Source: Bubalus kerabau
Lineage: Eukaryota > Chordata > Mammalia > Artiodactyla > Bovidae
Direction of reading: 5' to 3'
Length of the DNA stretch: 64,000 nt
NCBI RefSeq assembly: GCF_029407905.1
Contig: NC_073630.1
Span: 41,441,001-41,505,000 of the forward strand
Shown here: piece after piece, positions 11,601-26,600 of the stretch
Numbering within the stretch: the first letter of the stretch is position 1
How the letters are laid out: each line of letters opens with the position of its first letter
The notes under the pieces: model-generated
Seen by the model: the letters and a program-made list of their open reading frames with translations, nothing else
The model's database searches: none
Told to the model about the DNA's origin: nothing
Program-made: the position numbers and the translations under genes

Positions 11601-14600
11601 TTCACATCAGGTGGCCAAATATTGGATCTTTAGCTTCAGCATCAGTCCTTCCAAAGAGTATTCAGGGTTGATTTCCTTTATGATTGACTGGTTTGATCTC
11701 CTTGCAGTCCAAAGGACTCTCAAGAGTAGTCTCCAGCACCACAGTTTGAAAGCATCAATTCTTCAGTGCTCTGCCTTCTTTATGTTCCAACTCACACATC
11801 CATACATGACTATTGGAAAAACCATAGCTCTGACTAGGTGGACCTTTATTGGCAAAGTGACATTTGCTTTTTAATACACTGTCTAGGTTAGTCATAGCTT
11901 TTCATGAAATTAAAAGAAAGTGTCTTTTAATTTAATTTCATGACTGCAGTCACTATTCGCAGTGATTTTGGAGTCCAAGAAAATAGAAGTCTGTCACTGT
12001 TTCCATTTTTCCCTCATCTGTTTGCCATGAAGCAATAAGATGGGATGTCATGATCTTTGTTTTTTGAATATTGAGTTTTAAGCCAGCTTTTTCATTCTCC
12101 TCTTTCACCTTCATTAAGAGGCTTTTGAGTTCCTCTTCGCTTTCTGCCATTAGGGTGGTATCATGTGTATATCTGAGGTTGTTGATATTTCTCCTGGCAG
12201 TCTTGATTCCAGCTTCTGCTTCATCTGGCCCAGCATTTCAAAATATGTACTCTGCAATAGAAGTTAAATAAGCAGGGTGACAATATACAGCCTTGATGTA
12301 CTCCTTTCCCAATTTTGAATCAGTTCATTGTTCCATGTCTGGTTGTAACTATTGCTTCATAACCTTCATACAGGTTTCTCAGGAGGTAGGTAAGGTGGTC
12401 TGGTATTCCCATCTCTAAGAATTTTCCAGACTTTGTTATACTTCACACAGTCAAAGGCTTTAGCGTAGTCAAATAAGCAGAAGTAGATGTTTTTCCGGAA
12501 TTCTCTTGCTTTTTCTGTGATCCAGTGGATTTTGGCCATTTGATCTCTGATTCTTCTGCCTTTTCTAGAACCAGCTTGTACATCTGGAAGTTCTTGGTTC
12601 ATGTACTGTTGAAGGTTATCTTGAAGGATTTTGAGCATTACCTTGCTACCTTATGAAATGAGCACAATTGTGTGGTAGTTTGAGCATTCTTTGGCAATGC
12701 CCTTTTTTGGGATTGGAATGAAAACTGACCTTTTCCAGTTTTGTGGCCACTGCTGAGTTTTCCAGATTTGCTGACATTGGTGCAGCAGTTTAACAGTGTC
12801 ATCTTTTAGGATTTTAAATAGCTCAGCTGAAATTCCATCACCTCCACTAGCTTTCCTCGTAGTAATGCTTCCTAAGGCCCACTTGACTTCACACTCCAGG
12901 ATGTTTGGCTCTAGGTGAATGACCACACCATTGTGGTTATCCCAGTCATTAAGACCTTTTTTGTATAGTTCTGTTTTTTTCTTGCCACCTCTTCTTAATC
13001 TCTTCTGCTTCTGTTATGTCCTTGCCATTTCTGTCCTTTATTGTACCCATCCTTACATGAAATGTTCCCTGGGTATCTCCAGTTTTCTTGAAGAGATCGC
13101 TAGTGTTTTCTGTCCTTTTGTTCTGTTCCTTTGCATTGTTCTCCGAACAAGGTTCTTTTATTTCTCCTTGCTATTCTGTGGAACTCTGCATTCAGTTGGG
13201 TATGTCTTTCCCTTTCTTTGCCTTTCACTTCTCTTCTTTTCTCAGCTATTTGTAAGGCCGCCTCAGACAACTGTTTTGCCTTGTTGCATTTCTTTTTCTT
13301 TGGGATGGTTTTTGTCACTGCCTTCTGTACAGTGTTACAGACCTCCACCTATAGTTCTGTAGACACTCTGTATCAGATCTAATCCCTTGAATCTACTTGT
13401 CACTTCCACTGTATAATCATAAGAAATTTGATTTAGGTCATACCTGAATGGCCTAGTGGTTTCCCTTACTTTCTTTAATTTAAGTTTGAATTTTGTAATA
13501 AGGATTTCATTATCTGAGCTACAGTCAGCTCCCCCGGTCTTGTTTTTGCTGACTGTGTAGAGCTTCTCCATCTTCAGCTGCAAAGAATGTTAATCAATCT
13601 GATTTTGGTATCAACCATCTGATGATGTCTATATGTAGAGTTGTCTCGTGTGTTTTTGAAAGACGGTGTTTGCTATGATAGTGCGTTCTCTTGGAAAAAC
13701 TCTCTTAGCTGTTTCCCTGCTTCATTTTCTAGTCAAAGACCAAACTTGCCTGTTACTCCAGGTATGTCTTGACATCCTACTTTTGTATTCCAATCCCCTG
13801 TGAAGAAAAGGACATCTTTTTTTGAGTTCGTTCTAGAACGTCTTGTAGGTCTTCATAGAACCATTCGACTTCAGCTTCTTCAGAGTTAGTGGTTAGGGCG
13901 TAGACTTGGATTACTGTGATTTTGAGTGGTTTTCCTTGGAAACAAACCAAGATCATTCTGTCATTTTTGAGATTGCACCCAAGTACTGCGTTTCAGATTC
14001 TTTTGTTGACTATGAGGGCTTCTCTGTTTCTTCTAAGGGAGTCTTGTCCACAGTAGTAGATACAATGGTCATCGAATTAAATTCACCCATTCCTGTCCAT
14101 TTTAGCTCAGTGATTCTTAAAAATGTCGATGTTTACTCTTGGCATCTGTTTGACCACGTTGACCTTTTAAAGATCATGGTGTAGAACTAAAAATGAGATT
14201 TATGTCTTATGAAGATCACTGTTACTCAGGAAATTCATTTCATGCAGACATACTAGTTTGAAGACTTAGAGTAATGTAGTATTGAGATGATTGTGGTCTG
14301 AACATGATGATGGGGGATATGGAAAGAAGTCATGGATTTGAAACATATTTTGAAATTAGTAATAGGGAGAGCAGTGAGTCAGGAGTGTATCCTAGGTCTT
14401 TTGGTTTGGATTTCTGGGTAGATGGCAGCAGTATTTATGGATGTTGCTCGGGAGGAGGGATGTGGGTAGTAATTAGTTCCCTTTTGGCCATTTTGAGTTT
14501 AAAAAGCCTGTTGGACGTACAAGAGGAAATGTCTTATGGCAGTTTTCTATATGAAAATGAAAGTTTAGAAAATAGTTGAACTAGCTCATAAATGGTAAAT

Positions 14601-17600
14601 TATGTGAATGGTTAAAGTTGTTCAGGGAATGTGTATAGAGACAACATGTCTTAGACAAAAAAACTCTAAGAAAGTAAATATTTGAGAGGTGGGCAGACTG
14701 TATTCTTACTAACGCAGAATATCTTGTGTTTTGTTTTAGAATGATGCTGAAACCCTACAGAAGTGTCTTATTTTATGCTATGAACTATTGAAGCAGATGT
14801 CCACTTCAACAGGTATAGGTGCAACCATGGATGGCATCATTGAATCTTTGGTATGTTGAAAGAAATAATGTAGTGGCTGCTTCATATTGTGAGAATTAAA
14901 TTAAGATAATGCATGTAAAAGACCTGGTATGTAAGTTATAATTATTCTTTTAGAAAGTTTGAAAAAATTATACTGGCAAGAGATGCAGAATATCTTAATT
15001 TTTTGAATAGTAAGAGGAATACTGAGATACAATAGTAATATTTAAAGTACCAGAATCTTACCGTGTAGAAAGACTGAGAAAGTTACATTGTAAGCCTTGT
15101 GTAAGGAATTTGTTTATTACTGCATATTTAAGAGACTTTTTACTAAAGAAACCCTTCATAGGTAATCTCCATTTTACTCAGGAGAGGGATATAAATTCTG
15201 CAAGCCTTAGAACAACATTGTCTGATAGAAATATAATGCAAACCACCTGTTAACTTTAAATTTTCTAGTAGCTGCATTTAAAAATTAAAAAGAAACATGT
15301 GAAATTAATTTTAATATATTTAACTCAATATACCCCCAATATTATAATTTCATCAGTTAGTCAATATAAAAATTATATTCTTTTCTTCATACTAAGTCTT
15401 AAAGCACATTTCGATCTGGACAAATCAAATTTCAAATATTCAGTAGCCACATGTGGTTAATGGTGATGGTATTAGACATGCAGCTTTAGAGTATTTTTTT
15501 AATATTGCTGCTTATCCATAGCAAATTTTAAATGTATCCAAGCTCTTCCAGGATTTTCCCCAAGGTTTTTTCACTTGGGATTAGTGAAAAACAGCCAACA
15601 ATTGTGATCTAAAATCTAGTTCCTTGGATTGTCATGAGTTTGTCAATATAGTAAAGAAATCTGATTGTTGTTTACAACAGTCCAGAGCTGATTAAAACTA
15701 GATCTATTAAATCTCCAGAATTTAGTTTTAATTTTAAGGAAGAAGATGTCTCTAGTGAAAAGTGATATTTTTAAATTCTGCTGTGTGCTTTATGTCTGGT
15801 TCTGTTGCAGGAGAATGATAATTTATGGTATAATTAACTACACAATTGAAACAGTAGTTACAAAGACATATATATACGTGGGAAAACACATACAATATTG
15901 AGAAAATAAAGAATACAAAATTGAATGGTCATAATGATTTTAAATATATAAAAGTAATCTGTCTAAAGATTGGAAGAGTAAGGTATTTAGATATAGGAGT
16001 AATAATATTTTAATGGAATTACTGTGCTTTAAAAATGAAAGTGAGTAAATATTAATAATTTTATAATAAATATAAATAATATTGTTTATTATAGTGTATT
16101 ATGTACTATACACTCAGTATTGGGGATAGAGTATACATGATTTACAAAATATGTAGACTGCCCTTGGTAGATCTTTTGGTCAAGTGAGAGGGGACATGAA
16201 TCAAATAAACAAGTGAAAGCTTATGCCATTGATAATTGCTATGAAGAAAAGCTTTATGGTCATATGTTAACTTAAGATAATGAGTTTCATCTGTTCATGG
16301 AGGGTGACCTTGAGGTGATATTTGAGTGGGCATATTAAGTATGTGAAAAAGGAAGGGAAGAATGGTAGATTTACTCTTGTGAATACTGTAGCCACCAGCA
16401 ACATGTGGATATTAAAAACCTGTGACTGTTAAAAACTATTCTAAACATATATATATTTATAAATGTAAAAATACATTGGATTTCAAAGACTTAGTACAAG
16501 CAACATAAGTTATCTCACTTTTATAAAATATTTTTGAAACCACACCTAAAAATATTATCTTGATTTTAAAATATTGATTACATGTGTTGATAATAGTTTA
16601 TTTATTTTGGAATAAAATGTAATGTGGCCATTAGAAAATTTAAAATGACATATGTGACTTGCATTATGTCCCTAGTGGATAGCACCAATTGGGAGACATT
16701 GAAATCAGATCAATTGAATAAACAAGAGCAAGGGATAGTGTGGTATGAGATGATACTGGGAAAGGCTACACAATATGGACTACACAAAGAGACACAACAT
16801 GTCTCTCTGAGCACTGGGAAGCCATTGAATCAGTTTTGTCAGGTGGAGGGAATATAAGGACTATATTTTGCTCTGACTGTATTCTTATGTTTTAGCAATT
16901 TACTATTTACTTTTTTGAGTTAATAGACTATATATGGAAATGTAGATCTATGAGGAAAAAGTAGATCTATGAGGTCTTACAGAAATTTTCATTTTGACCA
17001 CCTTTTTAATATACTGTTTTAAATTTTTTCCTCTAGTCAAAATTATTTTAATTTCTAATTCATTTTAGATTCTTCCTGGAATAATAAATGTTCATCCTGT
17101 AGTAAGAAATTTGGCTGTATTGTGTTTGGGATGCTGTGGACTGCAGAATCAGGATTTTGCAAGTAAACACTTCGTATTACTCTTGCAGGTAAGATTTATC
17201 ACATGATTAAAATCTTGATTATACTTACTGAAATAAATACTCAATATGTCTGAATGTGCTAGTATTATAGGTTTAATCTATTCCAGGGCTTATTGATGTT
17301 GATGATGATGGATGACTTTTAGGAACTCAGTTTTTAATCTTCTGATTTTTCTGTTATTAAAAATTTTTTGTAGAAGATGAAATGTCAATTATTTAAGGTT
17401 ATTTTAAAATTAATCATACAGCAAATTATATTGAGTGCATATAATATGCCCTGCATTATTCTAACTTAGGAAAAAATAAAATAGGTAATGAAAAACACAA
17501 GATAAAAGTTGCAGAGGAAATACACAGTGGAAAATAAACAGTAAATAGTATGTCAGATGGGAAAAAAGCAGAGGAAGGAAATCAAGACTGGGAATAGGGA

Positions 17601-20600
17601 GTGGGAGTAGTTTGATCCAGAAAGACATCACTAATAAGTCAAAATTTGGGCCATTACCAGAGAGGAGTGAGAAGAACTGTGTAGATCTGGGTTAAGTTTC
17701 CAAAGAGAGGGAAGAGCAGTGGGGGGCCCTGCAGTATGACTTTGCTTTACATGTTCAAGGAGCAGGACCTCATATGGCTAGGGCAGACTGAGCAAAGGGA
17801 AGAATAGTAGAAGAAAGAGTTTGTAGGTAGCTGACATCCATGTCTTTAGGGATGTCTAGCAATGGCACCCTACTCCAGTACTCTTGCCTGGAGAATCCCA
17901 TGGATGGAAGAGCCTGGTGGGCTGCAGTCCGTGGGGTCGCTAAGAGTCAGACACGACTGAGTGACTTCAGTTTCACTTTTCACTTTCATGCGTTGGAGAA
18001 GGAAATGGCAACCCACTCCAGTGTTCTTGCCTGGAGAATCCCAGGGACGGAGGAGCCTGGTGGGCTGCCGTCTCTGGGTCGCACAGAGTCGGACACGACT
18101 GACGTGAGATAGCAGCAGGAGCAGCAGTCTACAAAGATGTAGCTTCACAGTGAATGAGATGGGAAGGAATTGGAAGATTTTGAGTAGAGGATTTTTATGC
18201 TCTGACTGGGTGTAGTGTTAATTAGACCATGGATTGGCAAACCTTTTCTATAAAGGTCTAGAGAGTAAATATTGTAGACTTTGCAGGGCGTATGGTCTGT
18301 CTGAACTCTTGCCCTGCTGTGGTGGTTGAAAACATCCATAGGTGAGATATATTATTAGGTGTAGTTGTAGATCAATAAAACTTACATTTATGAAATCCAA
18401 AATTTAATTTCATATAATTTTAGCACATAATGAGATACTAGTTTTTAACCATTTAAAAATGTACAGTTTTATTCTTAACTTAGAGTCTGTTTAAAAATAG
18501 GCAGCAAACTGCATTTGGTCCATGAGTCATAGTTTGCAGATCCCTAGTAGTAATTACAGGGATACAAGTATGGAAGCAGGGGTACTCATAAGGTATTGTA
18601 ATAATCCAGGAAAGAGATATTGATGACCTGGACCAGTGTTAAGATTTTTGGGGTTATGGGAAGTGATGGTAGTTTAAGTTTGAAGGACAATGTCTGTAGA
18701 ATTTGCTGTTGAATCTGATGTGACATGTGAGAAAAAGAAGTGGAAGGAAACAGGAATTTGGCCAGAATAGGTGGAGAGATGGAGTTACCCTTTCCTGTGA
18801 TAAGGAAAACAGAATAACAGATTTTATGGCAGGTAAATGAGATAAGGAGTTCAATTTTAGACATGGTAAGCTTGAAATTGGAGGTACAGTTCAGTTCAGT
18901 TCAGTCGCTCAGTCGTGTCCGACTCCTTGCAACCCCATGAATCACAGCACTCCAGACCTCCCTGTCCATCACATACAAGTGGGTGTATATTGGATAGACA
19001 TTTGTATGTGGGTTTGGAGCTAGAAGACAGGCCCAGACTGAGCACATGGATCTGGGAGTCTTTATTCTATAATAGTATCTGATGCCTAGAGTTTGGATGT
19101 TACCTGACAAATGCATGTAGTTTGAGAAGAGATTTCAACTTTATAGTTCTCTAGGGCTCAGACAACATTTAAGGTAAGGGAGATGAGGAACTAGTTAAGA
19201 CCAAGGTGAAGTAGATAGTTAGGGAAAAGTGTGATGTCCTAGAAAGCAAGTGAAGATGATATTTTAATGAGGCCAATATGACCCAACTGTCTAATGCTTG
19301 TGACAGGTTGGTACGACTTCATGGTTGACCATTTTTGGCAAGTAAGGCAGTGTTTGGTGACTTTCATGAAAGTAGTTTATGTGAAGGTCAAAGTCTATTG
19401 GAGTGATCCAAAGAGAGAATTATTGAGTGGAGGGTTTTTGTCTCCAATCCTTCTCAGGGAGAAGGATTGGAGATAGCCAGTGTAGACTATTCTTTCAAGA
19501 TTTTACTTTGTTAGGAGTAACAGAGAAATGGAGGGGTAGCAAGAGAGGATATGGGGTAAAAAAAGTTTTTTTGGTTTGAATTTTTTTTAAGATGGAGAAA
19601 ATTAAAGCCTGTTTTGTACCCTAATGAGAATGACCCACGTGAAACGAAAACAGTGAAAATATAGGGAAGAGGGTGCTCAGCTGCTTGAGTGCTATTGAGT
19701 AGACAAGAGGGGATTAAGTCTAGTGTATCAGTGGAATGCATTTGACTTTTTGGTTCCTTTGGACATCTGTTTTTAACATTTGGGCCTAGCTTTACTTGGA
19801 AAATATACTTCCCTCCATCTCTTGTCAAATGTAGTGGGATAAAAAAGCTGCAAGGAAATTTTGATCTTGGGGGAAATTCAACTATTGATTGGGTTGAGTC
19901 TTAAATAAAATAATCTTCCTAAAAATGATAATCCTTATTGTCACATGTTATTTGCAAGTTAACACGAAAAGTGCTCCCATTTACCTGTTGGCAAGCAATA
20001 TGCACAAAAATACCTTGCAGCTTTTTTATTCCACTACATTTGACAACACCAAGTGCTACATGAATCACACTGTCCTTTTGTGACAATGTGGGGAGATGGA
20101 GGGAAGTGTATTTTCCAAGTAAAGCTGGGCCCAAATGAAACTTCCTTTAATGTTGCATATGATATTGCCAAGAAAAAGAAAGCATATACAGTTAGGGAGG
20201 ATGTGGGTAAGTCGTGTGTTCTGGAAATGGTCAAACTGTTTGTGACTTGTATCAAAGGAAAAAAATTTGACACCATACTTTTTTTTAAAAGATAGTTCTC
20301 AGAAATTTCAGTGTTTGGTTATAATTTCCTGTTTTGGAGTACTTTGCATCTAATCAGATCATTTAATGTGCAAGGATTAAATTCCTAATGTTGCTTTGTT
20401 TATATTTATCATCCCATGCTCATTATCAGAGTAAAATTTCTATTATGTGAGATTCTTTTGGAAACTTGGAATGTCATGTATTATCTTTAAAATGGTGTAC
20501 AGTTTTTTTCAAACTGGGAGAAAGATTTTGTACTTTGTCCAGATGAATCATTTATAGCACTTAGCCATATATCTGGTTTTGCTCCAAGATGTAAAATAAA

Positions 20601-23600
20601 TCTCCCATTACTATTTAAATCAGCAGGTATTGGCAATAGTGATTCTACTAGTAATTCTAAAAGGAGTCCCATCGACTATTGTGAATTTTATTGGCTTTAT
20701 AGATGCCCAGGAAATAAAATCCTACATTTTCAAAGAGATTTTGTTGAGAATTAAACGAGTAAGTTCTCAACTTCCTGGCTTTGTAGAGGAAGGGTAGGGA
20801 AGTGTAGATTGACCCCTGCTAAGTGTAGATTGAAGCTGCTAAGTCGCTTCAGTAGTGTCCGACTCTCTGCGACCCCATAGATGGCAGCCCACCAGGCTCC
20901 CCCATCCCTGGGATTCTCCAGGCAAGAACACTGGAGTGGGTTGCCATTTCCTTCTCCAGGGCAGGAAAGTGAAAAGTGAAAGTGAAGTTGCTCAGTCGTG
21001 TCTGACTCTTAGCAACCCCATGGACTGCAGCCCACCAGGCTCCTCTGCCCATGGGATTTTCCAGGCGAGAGTACTGGAGTGGCTTGCCATTGCCTTCTCC
21101 AAGATTGACCCCTAGTCATTACTTTTTTTTTTAAGTGGAAGAAAAATCTTACTAGAACATTTGATAGTGAAGGGTTCATTTATGTCTAGCTTACTAAGTA
21201 CCATGCTTTCTGACTCTAAAAATGAGGTAAAACATTCATCAAGATGCCCTATATACCATTTGAATACTTCTAATTTACAAGTTGTTTTCAAATTGGAATG
21301 CTGATGGAGGAGATTAAAGTTAGACAATTATATAAAATTTCTAGTACTGCAGCAAAAAAAAAATAGCCTAGAACTCTTTCCAAAGGTATAGTCATGCACT
21401 TGACTTTTAAATTTGAAATGTGAATTTTGATCTTTTTAATTTTTGTTGATATAACATCAATAATATGGAGAAGGAAATGGCAACCCAGCTCTAGTATTCT
21501 TGCCCGGAGAATACCATGGACAGAGGAGCCTAAGGGGCTACAGTCCATGGGGTCACAAGGAGTAGGGCATAATTGAGTGACTAACAGTGTGACAACAACA
21601 TGAATAATAAGTGTTTTGGTCATTTTAGAAGAAATGTAATATGAATTTAATGCTTAAGAGTGTCCCGGAGCACTAGGAAGTTATTTAATACTAAACTTAT
21701 CCCCCATTTGACAGAGCTATAGGAGCGCTGTTTTCTCCTGTATAATTTTCTGTAGTGAAAAGAATTGCCAAAATCAAGTTCCTGTGAAAAATAAATGAAT
21801 GTTCCCTACCAAGACCATTTCATAATTTTACCTTAATACCAAATCAAAATAGTTAATAGTAGCCTTGTCATGGAATTAAAATTGACCTTTTTTTTTTTTA
21901 ACTTTTATCTCTGAACTTTTTTCAGGGACTGGCTATTAATGTTTGTCTGAAAAATAACAGTATAATTTTTTGTACATTAAAAATGTGAGTGATACCAGAT
22001 ACAAATGCAGTAAAATAAATTGTATATGAAATTTTGCCTATGTTTTGAATGTTATTCTGGGGTGGACTTTTATTAGCTCTTCAAAGGAATTTGCAATCAA
22101 AAGAATTTAACCACAGCAGATTCAGTTGTTTATAAAGGTATTTTCAGAGCTATCATTGGAAGATTTTAGATTAAGGGAAAAGAGCTGTATTTTGGTAAAG
22201 TAAGAAATCATTTTTTTTTTTTTAATCAAGTTTGACTAGCAGAAACTGATTTAAGAAATATATCCACACTTGTTAGAAAGGCAGAAGAGGGAAATTACTT
22301 AATTTTAAAATCTTTCTTTAAAATATATCCAATTTTGAGAGCCAGTAAAGGACTGAAAAGGGCAAGGAAAGCCAAGATGCTGTTGAGAGAGTAGTGTGTT
22401 TAAAATTTGTAGAGAATGGTCATGACAGTACATTCTTAGAAATAAGCATTTGGATTTGGCAAATTTGCAAGTCTTGCCATAAGAAAATGTAATAGATTTA
22501 TCTTGAAATTAAGTTTTGTAATTTTGAGCCATTTTTCTCAATTCATTTATTTGACAAACTTGTTGGTGATTTTTTTCTTTTTCATTCTATGGGCTAAGCT
22601 GTACAGCTTATCAATCCATCAAGCATATCAATGACCAAAATTTAAGTACATTAGAGAACATACTAATAGTAAATTCCTTCATAGTAGAAACATTCAACTC
22701 TTTTTTTTTTCATGGCTTTTTTTAAATTTAGTTTATAGGAATTCAGTTTTCTTAACTTAGGATACTCATACAAACTGCTGGGTTTTGTGATTTATTTCCT
22801 TTTATAAAGGAGTCCAGTGCAATGAAAACTGAATTGATGATTAATGAAATATGAATTTATTGCACTAATAAGAAAAAAATTTGTCTTTAATGAAGCTTGA
22901 TAGCTTAGAGGAATACTGATATTCTAGTAAATGCTTTTCATTAGTTAGGATGTAATATTTTTGTTTTTGTAGATGGCCCTAAACAATTGCAATATAATAG
23001 AACAGTTTTTCTAGATCTTGAAAACATAATAAAATCATAGTTGAACATATACTCATACACATTTTTATATATAAAAGGAACAAATAATATAATTCTGACT
23101 CCAGTCAGGAAATTTTTACTGACTGATGAACTTTTTCTGAAAGAAATGTAACTCTTAAGCGTCATGGTATAAATAACAATAACTTTAGAATAAATTTTAA
23201 GTTTTTAAAAATATTATATGTAGACTTGACACTGTTGTTGAAATTAGACTAAGATATATGTTAATTTTATGTTGTGTAAACAGAATGAAAGTGTACCTAA
23301 TTTACTTTTGGTGGGGGATGTTGTTTCAATTTAGGTTTTGCAAATTGATGATGTGACAATAAAAATAAGTGCTTTAAAGGCAGTCTTTGACCAACTGATG
23401 ACATTTGGATTTGAACCATTTAAAACTAAAAAAATCAAAGCTACTCAAAAGGAAGGTGCAGAAATAAACTCCAATGAAGAGCAAGAGTCAAAAGAATCTG
23501 AAGAAGAGACAGCTATAGCCAAGAATGTTCTGAAACTACTTTCTGATTTCTTAGATAGCGAGGTAAGAAATGATCATGGCCTATTAGTGTGCAAGGTCAT

Positions 23601-26600
23601 TTTGAGCATAGATATGTTTATGCTCTTTTTAGTTTTTTAAGCTGAAGTTTAAACTTGGCCAGCATTTAAAAAATTTTTGCCTTTTGAATATCATAATTAA
23701 ATTCTTTCACTTGTAATATACCTAATTTCCCACTATCAAATTACATGTTTAGAGAATTGAAGTGTAAACAAAAATGAAATGACTATTGGGAGGTTGTTGT
23801 TTTTCATCTTTTTTCTCTGTCTTATGATCTATGACATACAAATTTCTTCCCCAGGAGTTTTTTTTTTTTTTTTCTATTTTGGCATGGGGATTTTAGTTCC
23901 TTGACCAGGGATTGAACTCCACCCCCTGCATTGAAAGCACAGAGTCTTAACCACTGGACTGCCAGGGAAGTCCTCCCAGTCTTAAGAAATAATTTAAAAT
24001 AATCTTATATTGAGTGGGTACAAGTTCTAAGATATGGTATAGGCTTAGATCTGTTTCCTTAAAGTACTCATTAACTACATTTTTAAAGCATCTATAAACA
24101 TTTAAATTATAAATTTTTTAATTTTTATTGAGATGAAATTGACATAACATAGATAACAATTTTAGAGTGAACAATTCATTGACATTTAGTGTAGTGCAAC
24201 CACTGCCTCTAATTTTTAAAACATTTTTATATCCCAAAGGATTAAGTAGTTGCTCCCAGTGTCTCCTCCTACCAGCCTGTAACAACCATCAATTTGCATT
24301 TTGTCTCTATGGATGTAACTCTTCTGGGTATTTCCTATAAATGGAATCATAAAATATGTGACTTCCTGTCTGCTTTCTTTAACTTAGCTTTTTTTCAAGA
24401 TTTATCTATGTTGTGACTTGTGTCACAAGCCTTCTTATGGCAGAATAATATTCTGTTCTATGTATATACCACAGTTTGTTTAGCCATTCATCCACTGAAG
24501 GATATTTGGACTGTTTCCACCTTTGGGTGTTGTGAATAGTACTGCTATGAAGATATGTATGGCTGAGTAGCTATTTTTAATTCTTTTGAGTATATTTCTA
24601 TAAGTAGGGTTACCAGGTCATATATTAATTCTTCTTTGCTGTTTTAGGATTTTGCTTCTGCTCCTCATCCCAACTAATTGCTTAATATATCCTCAACCTT
24701 TCTTTCTCTTTAAAGTTAGAACATTTAAGTTCTCTCAGCAAATTTTAGTAATACTATAGTGTTATCATTTGCCACCATATTTTACATTTGGTCTCGAGGA
24801 CTTATTCATCTTTTTTTTAAAGGTATAATAGAACTTCTTATAGCTGAAAAAGCACCCTTTTACCAACCTCTCTATATTTGCCCCCACCCACCAATCTGTG
24901 GTAACTATTATTCATTCTACTATTTCTCTGAGTTTAACTTTTTGAAAGATTTCTACATATAAGTGATACCAAAAAAGTATTTGTTGGTCTGTTTCACTTA
25001 GTATATTGTCCTCGGGGTCTAGTCCTGTTGTTGCAAATGGCAGGATTTCCTTCCTTTTTTATGGCTGAATAATATCTCACATCTTCTCTGTTCATTCACT
25101 AATGGACACACAGGTTGTTTCCATATCTTAGCTCTTGTAAATAATGCTACAGTGAACATGGGAGTGCAGGTACGTCTTCAAGATTCTCTTTTCATTTCCT
25201 TTGGATGTATACCCAAAAATGGGATTGCTGAATCATATAGTATTTGTGTTTTTACTGTTTTGAAGAATTTTATTCTACTTTACATAATGACTACACCAGT
25301 TTACATTCCCACCAAGACTGCACTTTGGTTCTTTTTTCTTCACATCTTTGCCAAATGTCTTTTTGATAAAACCATTTTAACAGTGTGAGGTGATATCTCA
25401 TTGTGGTGTGTTTTTTTTTCCCTTAAATTCTTTTTAGGTTTTTGCATTTTGGTTTTTATTCATTTTTGAGTTATCTTTTGTATATGGTGCAAGGTATGAT
25501 CAGTTGTCCTGTGGCCACTGCTGAGTTTTCCAAATTTGCTGGCAAATTGAGTGCAGCACTTTCACAGCATCATCTTTCAGGATTTGAAATAGCTCAACTG
25601 GAATTCTATCACCTCCACTAGCTTTGTTCATAGTGATGCTTTCTAAGGCCCACTTGACTTCACATTCCAGGATGTCTGGCTCTAGGTCAGTGATCACACC
25701 ATCGTGATTATCTGGGTCGTGAAGATCTTTTTTGTACAGTTCTGTGTATTCTTGCCACCTCTTCTTAATATCTTCTGCTTCTGTTAGGTCCATACCATTT
25801 CTGTCCTTTATCGGGCCCATCTTTGCATGAAATGTTCCCTTGGTATCTCTTATTTTCTTGAAGAGATCTCTAGTCTTTCCCATTCTGTTGTTTTCCTCTA
25901 TTTCTTCGCATTGATTGCTGAGGAAGGCTTTCTTATCTCTTCTTGCTATTCTTTGGAACTCTGCATTCAGATGCTTATATCTTTCCTTTTCTCCTTTGCT
26001 TTTCGCTTCTCTTCTTTTCATAGCTATTTGTAAGGCCTCCCCAGACAGCCATCACCTGACCTGCCTCTTGAGAAATCTGTATGCAGGTCAGGAAGCAACA
26101 GTTAGAACTGGACATGGAACAACAGACTGGTTCCAAATAGGAAAAGGAGTACGTCAAGGCTATATATTGTCACCCTGCTTATATTTAACTTATATGCAGA
26201 GTACATCATGAGAAACACTGGACTGAAAGAAGCACAAGCTGGAATCAAGATTGCCGGGAGAAATAGCAATAACCTCAGATATGCAGATGACATCACCCTT
26301 ATGGCAGAAAGTGAAGAGGAACTCAAAAGCCTCTTGATGAAAGTGAAAGTGGAGAGTGAAAAAGTTGGCTTAAAGCTCAACATTCAGAAAACGAAGATCA
26401 TGGCATCCGGTCCCATCACTTCATGGGAAATAGATGGGGAAACAGTAGAAACAGTGTCAGACTTTATTTTTGGGGGCTCCAAAATCACTGCAGATGGTGA
26501 CTGCAGCCATGAAATTAAAAGACACTTACTCCTTGAAAGGAAAGTTTTGACCAACCTAGATAGCATATTCAAAAGCAGAGACATTACTTTGGCAACAAAG

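Larger units (their letters stand above)
9873..14739 (+). other. NCAPG: NCAPG intron 11
   Basis: A 4.9-kb intron, over half of it one BovB (11388-14168), with an MIR and older repeat debris. I recognise nothing in 9873-11010. Confidence 0.75.
17189..23334 (+). other. NCAPG: NCAPG intron 13
   Basis: A 6.1-kb intron with two BOV-A2 SINEs, a monomer, a short BovB end, old DNA-transposon debris and the inverted pair at 19777-20137. I recognise nothing in 17189-17450 or 21610-23334. Confidence 0.75.

Noticed and set aside
12919..13362. 147-codon + strand frame
   Set aside because: Lies antisense to the BovB at 11388-14168; a shadow of the LINE coding strand.
13906..14184. 92-codon + strand frame
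   Set aside because: Antisense of the BovB endonuclease region, up to the target-site duplication at 14169.
14304..14579. 92-codon + strand frame as a possible new gene
   Set aside because: Sits in old repeat sequence with echoes elsewhere in the window; no gene context or splice evidence.
25500..26021. 173-codon - strand frame as a host gene
   Set aside because: It is BovB endonuclease/reverse-transcriptase linker sequence in the inverted 5' part of the element.
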